From 40CM-2-70-7 sp035279865 (GTDB lineage Bacteria > Gemmatimonadota > Gemmatimonadetes > Gemmatimonadales > GWC2-71-9), in the NCBI GenBank assembly GCA_035279865.1, contig DATEGY010000113.1, forward strand, positions 1-10,542: a stretch of DNA of 10,542 nt. Direction: 5' to 3'. Below, piece after piece: positions 6,404 to 10,542 of the stretch (positions within the stretch are counted from its first letter, which is position 1; every line of letters starts with the position of its first letter). The position numbers were made by a program, and so were the translations under genes. Below the pieces are notes generated by a model. That model had not been told where the DNA came from, made no database searches, and saw only the letters and a list, made by a program, of their open reading frames with translations.

Positions 6404-6439
6404 TTGACAATATTGAGATACTTATCTAAATATCTCAAT
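6404..6439 (+). promoter_or_regulatory. sdpR-like gene promoter giving a leaderless transcript
   Basis: TTGACA (6404-6409), a 17-bp spacer and TAAATA (6427-6432) form an almost ideal sigma-70 promoter. The start codon A at 6440 is 8 nt after the last base of the -10 box, exactly where transcription would begin, and no Shine-Dalgarno could fit. The mRNA is therefore expected to be leaderless or nearly so. The whole -10 box lies inside the inverted repeat described separately. Confidence 0.75.
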
Positions 6440-6440
6440 A
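6411..6440. promoter_or_regulatory. perfect inverted repeat, probable SdpR-type operator
   Basis: TATTGAGATA (6411-6420), a 10-bp spacer CTTATCTAAA and TATCTCAATA (6431-6440) are perfectly complementary arms. Their centres are 20 bp apart, about two helical turns, as expected for a dimeric winged-helix repressor. The repeat covers the -10 box and spacer of the promoter that drives the adjacent repressor gene. It also lies 36 bp upstream of the divergent exporter start, where TTGAGA (complement of 6433-6438), 17 bp and CAATAT (complement of 6410-6415) could be a weak minus-strand promoter. An additional copy of the inner half-site, TATCT, is at 6423-6427. Confidence 0.8.
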
Positions 6441-6712
6441 TGCGCGATCACCTGTTTCGGGCCCTCGCCGATCCCACGCGGCGGAAGATCCTCGAGCTCC
6501 TGGCCGTGAAGGACCGTACCGCGGGGGAGCTGGCTGAGGAGTTCCCAATCGCGTTTGCGTCGGTCTCCCACCATCTGGGCGTGCTCAAGAATGCGGGGCT
6601 GGTCGCGGTGGAGCGGGAAGGGCAGCACATGCGGTACCGGCTGAACACCACCGTTTTTCAGGACATGGCGCGGTATCTCGTGAAAACGTTCTCCGGAGGC
6701 ACCGATGCGTAG
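6440..6712 (+). CDS. sdpR: ArsR-family winged-helix repressor, SdpR-like autorepressor
   Basis: A 90-aa ArsR-family DNA-binding protein. LFRALADPTRRKILELLA (5-22) is the typical first helix, TAGELAEEF (27-35) leads into the recognition helix AFASVSHHLGVLKNAGLV (38-55), and VEREGQHMRYRLN (57-69) is the wing. It has no cysteine and no obvious alpha-5 His/Asp metal site, so metal sensing of the SmtB/ArsR kind is unlikely. Together with the next gene it fits the SdpR/SdpI pair of Bacillus, where SdpI holds SdpR at the membrane; that mechanism here is inference. The ATG at 6440 is chosen over an in-frame TTG at 6404, because the latter is the -35 box and would be translated through the operator. 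The 3' end overlaps the next gene by 8 nt. Confidence 0.88.
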   Translation: MRDHLFRALADPTRRKILELLAVKDRTAGELAEEFPIAFASVSHHLGVLKNAGLVAVEREGQHMRYRLNTTVFQDMARYLVKTFSGGTDA

Positions 6713-7349
6713 CCGCTGGTTCGGGTTCGTGGTCGCCGCCGCCCTCCTGGTGGTCACCTGGTGGGCGTGGGATCGCCTGCCACCGCACATGGCCACCCAT
6801 TGGGATGCGAGTGGCCACGTCAACGGGTACTCGCCGCGGGCGTTCGGGGCGCTCTTCGCGCCCGGACTGATCGTCCTGTTGACGCTGCTGTTTCAGGTCC
6901 TGCCGCTGCTTGATCCGCGCCGGCAGAACTACGAAAAATTCATTCACACCTACTGGGTCATCGCGAACTCCGTGGGTCTCTTCGTCGGCGTGGCCCATGT
7001 GCTGGTCATCGGCAACGCGCTGGGCTATCCGGTCGCGGTGAGTCGCATCGTACCGCTCGGCCTGGGAATCCTGTTCATCGCCCTCGGCAACGTGCTCCCC
7101 CGGGTCGAGCCCAACTGGTTCGTCGGCATCCGTACGCCCTGGACCCTTTCGAGCGACACGGTGCGGCGGCGGACCCACCGCACCGGGGGCTGGACGTTCT
7201 TCCTTGGCGGGTGCGCACTGCTCGTGGAGGGGATGACGCCGCTGAGGGCCTATTGGCCGGCGATGATCGTGACGATCGCCGCTGCTGTTCTGATTCCGGT
7301 GATCCAGTCCTACGTTCTGTGGAAGGGAGAACAGGATGATCGCGCTTAG
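6705..7349 (+). CDS. sdpI: SdpI-family membrane protein (DUF1648 plus SdpI domain)
   Basis: A 214-aa inner-membrane protein with about six hydrophobic segments (5-22, 46-68, 83-105, 113-131, 163-178, 184-204). LPPHMATHWDASGHVNGYSP (25-44) is the DUF1648 signature between the first two segments. GNVLPRVEPNWFVGIRTPWT (128-147) followed by LSSDTVRRRTHRTGGW is the SdpI signature. In Bacillus subtilis SdpI gives immunity to the SdpC toxin and sequesters SdpR, but no sdpABC toxin genes lie in this window. Most SdpI homologues outside Firmicutes have unknown roles. It starts within the sdpR-like gene (overlap 6705-6712) with GGAGG at 6695-6699, five nt before the ATG, and overlaps the next gene by 14 nt. 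The long extracytoplasmic or cytoplasmic loop between segments 4 and 5 is strongly basic (RRRTHR). Confidence 0.9.
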   Translation: MRSRWFGFVVAAALLVVTWWAWDRLPPHMATHWDASGHVNGYSPRAFGALFAPGLIVLLTLLFQVLPLLDPRRQNYEKFIHTYWVIANSVGLFVGVAHVLVIGNALGYPVAVSRIVPLGLGILFIALGNVLPRVEPNWFVGIRTPWTLSSDTVRRRTHRTGGWTFFLGGCALLVEGMTPLRAYWPAMIVTIAAAVLIPVIQSYVLWKGEQDDRA

Positions 7350-8301
7350 TCTCGCGCTCCTGCAGGCGCCTCAACCGAAGGCCGACACCGTGCCGCCGGC
7401 GTCTGCCGTCGAAAGCCCCTTCGTGGGGAAGTCCTCAGGCTTCACGCTCTACGGCACGGTGACCCTTCCGCGCGACGCGAAGGGGCCGGTGCCCGTCATC
7501 CTCATCGTGGCGGGCTCGGGGCCGACCGACCGGAACGCCAATTCTCCCGCGGGGGTGAAGAGCAACGCGTACGCGCAACTCGCCTGGCGGCTGTCGGAGC
7601 GGGGCATCGCGTCCCTGCGGTTCGACAAACGGGGCATCGCCGCGTCCCGCGGCACGTTCGACTCGAGCATGATGGCTCACACCACCATGCAGGTGTACGC
7701 GAATGATGTGCACGCCCTGGCCGATTCCCTCCGCGCCGACCACCGGTTTTCGAAGGTGATTCTGGCCGGCCACAGCGAGGGAAGCGCACTCTCCATCATG
7801 GCGGCCAACGACGGTGCGCCGGTCGCGGGCGTGATTTCCCTGGCGGGGATGGGCCGGCCCTTCGCGTCGGTCTTGCGCGCGCAGCTCGCACAGCAGCTCG
7901 ATTCGACCGCGCTGAAGATGTACGACACATCCATGACGGCCTATCTGGCGGGCCGCGACCCCCCGGTGCCGGCCTATCTGGCCCCGCTGTTCGTGCCGGT
8001 GAACCGCGAGTACCTGAAGTCGATGATGGCGTTCGACGCCCGCCAGGCGGGCCGGTTGCACTGCCCGGTGCTGATTCTCCAGGGCGACTTCGACTTGCAG
8101 GTCACGGTTGCGGACGCCGAGGCACTGCATGCGGCCGATCCGGCGTCGACGCTCGTGGTGTTGACGGGGGACACGCACATGTTCAAGATCGCGGCGAGCA
8201 AGGACCGGATGGCGGAAGCGCCTACCTACGTCGATCCGACGGTGCCCATCGATCCCAGGCTCATCACGACGATCGCGGACTGGGTGGGAAACATTCGGTA
8301 G
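7336..8301 (+). CDS. alpha/beta hydrolase, probably exported
   Basis: A 321-aa serine hydrolase. A short hydrophobic start (MIALSLALLQA) followed by a Pro/Ala-rich linker (11-24) suggests export, though the start lacks the usual basic residues, so this is uncertain. VILIVAGSGPTDRN (54-67) forms the first core strand and oxyanion-hole loop. FDKRG (96-100) is typical of this esterase group. The nucleophile is Ser147 in GHSEG (145-149), the acid most likely Asp253 (GDFDLQV) and the base His281 (GDTHMF). A helical lid lies between about 174 and 235. The substrate is unknown: carboxylesterase, lipase-like or peptidase activity are all possible. It is the third gene of the sdpR-sdpI-like operon, overlapping the previous gene by 14 nt with GGGAG nearby. 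The last 38 nt overlap the convergent AraC-family gene, with no terminator visible. Confidence 0.9.
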   Translation: MIALSLALLQAPQPKADTVPPASAVESPFVGKSSGFTLYGTVTLPRDAKGPVPVILIVAGSGPTDRNANSPAGVKSNAYAQLAWRLSERGIASLRFDKRGIAASRGTFDSSMMAHTTMQVYANDVHALADSLRADHRFSKVILAGHSEGSALSIMAANDGAPVAGVISLAGMGRPFASVLRAQLAQQLDSTALKMYDTSMTAYLAGRDPPVPAYLAPLFVPVNREYLKSMMAFDARQAGRLHCPVLILQGDFDLQVTVADAEALHAADPASTLVVLTGDTHMFKIAASKDRMAEAPTYVDPTVPIDPRLITTIADWVGNIR

Positions 8302-9052
8302 GAGTCACGCCCAGCGCCTTCCGGAACATGGCGATGAAGGCGCTGGGCGTCGCGTATCCGGCTTCGAGCGCGGCATGGCTGACCTTGGCGCCCTGCGCCA
8401 GGAGGCGCATGCCGTGCATCAGCCGGGCCTGCTGCCGCCAGCGGCCCAGGCCCATCCCCACCTCGGCGCGAAACAGCCGCTCCACCGTCCGGCGGCTGGC
8501 TCCGGCATATCGGCAAAGCTCCTCGAGAGACCCGGGCTCCGGGTACGCGAGAATTGCGTGGGCCACTTTGAGCGCCCGCGCGTCCCGGGGATCCGGCAAC
8601 TGAAGGGGAACCATCTTGATGGTCCGGAGCTGGTCGACGATGACGTCGATCAGGTGCCGTTCCCGCCGGTCGGCGCCGTCGAGGTCTCCGATCCGGCACG
8701 CCTCGAGTATCAGCTCCTCGAGGAGCGCCGACACGTGAAGGACGGCGCAGGCCTCCCCCAGGTGGCGCGCCAGCCCCCGCCGCAGGTAGAGCGTCCGCAT
8801 CTCCACCATTCCTGAGGTCGCGATGTCGTGCTCTACGCCGGCCGGGATCCACACCCCCCGGCGCGGGGGCACCACCCAGGTGCTCCCGGCGGCGGTCACG
8901 GTCATGACTCCGCGGGTGGCGTGGACCAGCTGGTCGCGCCGGTGCGCGTGGGCGGGGATGAGGAATCCCGCGGGGTAGTCCTCGGCAAGCGTGCGGATGG
9001 CGGGTCCGGCGGCGGCGTCCCGGTCCGGGGCGGTTTGTCGCATTTTCGACAT
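8264..9052 (-). CDS. AraC-family transcriptional regulator with N-terminal cupin
   Basis: A 262-aa regulator. A cupin-like effector domain covers about 18-90 (IPAHAHRRDQLVHATRG, then GVWIPAGVEHDIA). The C-terminal AraC-type DNA-binding domain has two helix-turn-helix units: SLEELCRYAGASRRTVERLF (175-194), and roughly 222-246 (VSHAALEAGYATPSAFIAMF then RKALGVTP). The His residues of the cupin may bind a metal or small ligand; the effector is unknown. The frame stays open far upstream, but that is shadow coding of the neighbouring genes. The ATG at 9050-9052 begins MSKMRQTAPD; a second ATG is at 9043. No Shine-Dalgarno precedes it. TAGATT (complement of 9061-9066) ends 8 nt before the ATG, so this mRNA may also be leaderless. 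It is divergent from the small exported-protein gene, 75 bp apart, a probable target. Confidence 0.93.
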   Translation of the reverse strand: MSKMRQTAPDRDAAAGPAIRTLAEDYPAGFLIPAHAHRRDQLVHATRGVMTVTAAGSTWVVPPRRGVWIPAGVEHDIATSGMVEMRTLYLRRGLARHLGEACAVLHVSALLEELILEACRIGDLDGADRRERHLIDVIVDQLRTIKMVPLQLPDPRDARALKVAHAILAYPEPGSLEELCRYAGASRRTVERLFRAEVGMGLGRWRQQARLMHGMRLLAQGAKVSHAALEAGYATPSAFIAMFRKALGVTPTECFPPSPRSS

Positions 9053-9075
9053 TAGTTGGCAATCTATCGAAAGTG
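9041..9075. promoter_or_regulatory. imperfect inverted repeat and possible -10 at the AraC-family gene start
   Basis: CATTTTCGA (9041-9049) and TCGAAAGTG (9067-9075) are complementary at 8 of 9 positions across 17 bp. The left arm lies inside the start of the regulator gene and the right arm next to its putative -10 box TAGATT (complement of 9061-9066). It could be an autoregulatory or divergent operator. AraC-type proteins often use direct repeats, so the owner of this site is uncertain. Confidence 0.35.
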
Positions 9076-9127
9076 CGGATCGGGGGTACCGGCGTACATA
9101 CCACCACCCCCGACCGATGAGGCTCCC

Positions 9128-9580
9128 ATGCCCGGCTGGATCGCCGTTCACGCCATCGCTCTCCTGTCCCTGGCTTCCCCCTGCGCGACCAACCCGCGCG
9201 TCCGCCGGCTCGACTACTGGCTGGGCGCCTGGGTCATTCAGGCGAATGGCGGGGCCGGAACGAGTCGCGTTTCGCTGTCGCTCGACGGGTGCGTATTCAC
9301 CGAGTCCTGGACGGGTGCGCGAAACCACCGCGGGGAGAACGTGCTGGCCTACAGCGTGGAGGACAGTACCTGGCGGGCGTTCTTTGCGGACAACGAAGGA
9401 CGCGTTCATGTCTTCTCGAACGGCAGCGTCGCCGGCGATACGGCCGACTTCACGGGCGCTGCCAACCGGATCCGGATCATCCGGGAGGGCCCAGACCGGG
9501 TCAAGCAGATCTGGGAGAAATCGGGGAAGGTGGTGTTCGAGGGGACCTACACGCGCCGGAGGAGCGCGCCCTTGAGATAG
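9128..9580 (+). CDS. small exported protein, DUF1579-like, function unknown
   Basis: A 150-aa protein with a probable signal peptide (MPGWIAVHAIALLSLASPC, 1-19). Cys19 is not in a canonical lipobox, so lipidation is doubtful. The mature part begins RRLDYWLGAWVIQ and continues with SLSLDGCVFTESWTG (49-63), a Gly/Asn turn, STWRAFFADNEGRVHVFSNG (80-99) and IWEKSGKVVFEGTYTRR (128-144). This succession of strands with an early D-W-x-G-x-W and a later W-x-x-x-x-x-D-x-x-G matches DUF1579-like, lipocalin-like barrels that I know as uncharacterised. The assignment is by pattern only. The ATG at 9128 is chosen over an in-frame ATG at 9056 because it begins the signal peptide and follows GAGG (9119-9122) at 5-nt spacing. 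The last 34 nt overlap the convergent rRNA methyltransferase gene. Confidence 0.8.
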   Translation: MPGWIAVHAIALLSLASPCATNPRVRRLDYWLGAWVIQANGGAGTSRVSLSLDGCVFTESWTGARNHRGENVLAYSVEDSTWRAFFADNEGRVHVFSNGSVAGDTADFTGAANRIRIIREGPDRVKQIWEKSGKVVFEGTYTRRRSAPLR

Positions 9581-10542
9581 CCGGTCTCCGGAATGCTGAG
9601 GACCTCGGGGTGATCGCCCGGTTGCCCCGTGAACCGCAGGACCTCGACCCGCCTTCCCGAGTCCTGTGCCGCCTCCACCAGCATGGCCTCGAAATCCCCG
9701 CGGTGAACGTGGTATGAGCACGAGCAGGTGAAGAGCACGCCGCCGGGCGCAAGGCACCGCATGGCCCGGAGGTTGATCTCCTTGTACCCTGCGAGGGCGC
9801 GGTCTACGCTGGCGCGGGTCTTCGCGAACGCCGGCGGGTCCAGGGCAATCGTGTCGAACTCCTCTCCCCGGGCCTCCAGCTCTCGAAGCAGATCGAAGAC
9901 GTTGGCCTCTTTCCACGTCACGTTGCCGAACCCGTTCAACGCCGCATTCTTCGCACCCCGGGCCAGCGCCTCGGCACTCGAGTCGACGGCGAGCACCGAG
10001 CCGGCGACCCTGGCGAGATGGATCGTGAAGGATCCGTGATACGCGAAAAAGTCGGCGGCACGGCCGCCGGGCCGGGCCCGCGCAGCCAGCATTACCCGGT
10101 TCTCCCGCTGATCCAGAAATCCGCCGGTCTTCTGGCCCTGCCACGGAGCCGCGAGGTATTTCACGCCGCCCTCCGTCACTTCGACCGTTTCCGGTACCGA
10201 CCCCGAGAGCAGCGTCACTTCCAGCGGGAGTCCTTCGTGACGCCGGACGGCCGCGTCGTTGCGGAGCAAGATCCCGTCCGGCTGGAGCACCTCCTGAATC
10301 GCCGCCCCAATGTCTTCCCGCACGGCTTCGACGCCGGCGGAGAGAAGCTGGGCGACGGCGTAGGGCCCGTACCGGTCGATCACGAGTGACGGAAGGCCGT
10401 CCCCTTCCCCATGCACCACGCGCCACGCGGACGCGTCGATGCCCGCGCGTGCCGCCGCGGCCGCGGCGATCCGCGACCGCCACCAGCTCCGGTCGATCTC
10501 GACATCGTCCGTGGTGAGGAGCCGCAGCCGGATTTCCGACTT
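9547..10542 (-). CDS. rlmI: 23S rRNA (cytosine-5) methyltransferase, RlmI-type, 5' end cut by window
   Basis: 331 codons of a class I SAM-dependent rRNA methyltransferase of the RlmI/COG1092 family, which makes m5C at position 1962 of E. coli 23S rRNA. Counting from the codon at 10542: VVHGEGDGLPSLVIDRYG (42-59) and GQKTGGFLDQRENR (136-149) are family signatures, AADFFAYHGSFTIHLA (162-177) is motif I, AVDSS (185-189) holds the acidic residue, LDPPAF (234-239) is motif IV, and FTCSCS (271-276) carries the catalytic cysteine. The N-terminal PUA domain and start are beyond the window; about 60 residues are missing. A GTG at 10419 is an internal Val, not a start. The stop TAG is at 9547-9549. RlmK/RlmL and uncharacterised paralogues are less likely, but substrate position is inferred from the family. 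Confidence 0.92.
   Translation of the reverse strand, partial: KSEIRLRLLTTDDVEIDRSWWRSRIAAAAAARAGIDASAWRVVHGEGDGLPSLVIDRYGPYAVAQLLSAGVEAVREDIGAAIQEVLQPDGILLRNDAAVRRHEGLPLEVTLLSGSVPETVEVTEGGVKYLAAPWQGQKTGGFLDQRENRVMLAARARPGGRAADFFAYHGSFTIHLARVAGSVLAVDSSAEALARGAKNAALNGFGNVTWKEANVFDLLRELEARGEEFDTIALDPPAFAKTRASVDRALAGYKEINLRAMRCLAPGGVLFTCSCSYHVHRGDFEAMLVEAAQDSGRRVEVLRFTGQPGDHPEVLSIPETGYLKGALLRRV

Noticed and set aside
6376..6438. Exporter start at 6438 and repressor start at the TTG at 6404
   Set aside because: Both would translate the palindromic operator, which explains the look-alike peptides RYLDKYLN and RYLSKYLN on opposite strands. The ATGs at 6375 and 6440 fit family lengths.
6440..6712. 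Metal-sensing ArsR/SmtB repressor
   Set aside because: The protein has no cysteine and no obvious His/Asp metal pair in the last helix; the SdpI neighbour points to the SdpR type, despite the divergent metal exporter.
9053..10483. Long upstream extension of the AraC-family frame (739 codons in total)
   Set aside because: It crosses the DUF1579-like gene and lies antisense or out of frame to real genes, including rlmI. Composition is Arg/Gly/Pro-rich. Only 8264-9052 reads as an AraC-family protein.
1..10542. Mobile elements, CRISPR arrays, tRNA or rRNA genes
   Set aside because: No transposase or integrase frame, no regularly spaced repeats, and no tRNA-like cloverleaf or rRNA segment was seen on either strand.

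Overview
The window is about 65% G+C by eye, gene-dense and bacterial, and looks like a chromosomal (not mobile) segment. A member of the Gemmatimonadota or a similar high-GC Gram-negative phylum is my best inference. The reasons are exported proteins with short signal peptides ending in SAQ (508-1200 and 3607-4353), one of which looks like an outer-membrane beta-barrel, and the style of the secreted hypothetical proteins. No tRNA, rRNA, IS element, CRISPR or phage gene was seen. Genes at both edges are cut by the window.

Layout. (1) 1-1344: the 3' part of a 3-methyladenine DNA glycosylase (+) runs tail-to-tail into, and overlaps, an exported beta-barrel-like protein (-) with a strong Shine-Dalgarno sequence. 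(2) 1342-3560: a minus-strand two-gene operon, tdh then kbl, with a 4-nt ATGA overlap. It encodes threonine dehydrogenase and 2-amino-3-ketobutyrate CoA ligase, which together turn threonine into glycine and acetyl-CoA. (3) 3607-4400: a divergent gene for a secreted protein of unknown function, closed by a textbook bidirectional terminator. (4) 4406-6375: minus-strand genes for a YiiP-like cation diffusion facilitator, a 280-aa protein with a degenerate methyltransferase-like fold overlapping it by 7 nt, and a 55-aa small protein. (5) 6404-8301: a plus-strand operon sdpR-like / sdpI-like / alpha-beta hydrolase whose three genes overlap each other. (6) 8264-10542: an AraC-family regulator (-), a divergent small exported protein of DUF1579-like appearance (+), and the C-terminal part of an RlmI-type 23S rRNA methyltransferase (-).

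The most interesting point is the junction at 6375-6442. A perfect inverted repeat of 10-bp arms with a 10-bp spacer lies over a near-consensus promoter (TTGACA, 17 bp, TAAATA), which would start transcription at or next to the ATG of the SdpR-like repressor. That is a leaderless, probably autorepressed transcript. The same repeat sits upstream of the divergent metal exporter. One repressor may therefore control a metal exporter plus methyltransferase-like protein on one side, and an SdpI-type membrane protein plus exported hydrolase on the other. I know of no described system with exactly this composition, but I could not search for one.

Several genes are packed unusually tightly: three convergent pairs overlap at their 3' ends (508-524, 8264-8301, 9547-9580) and five of the same-strand junctions or divergent gaps are overlapping or under 80 bp.
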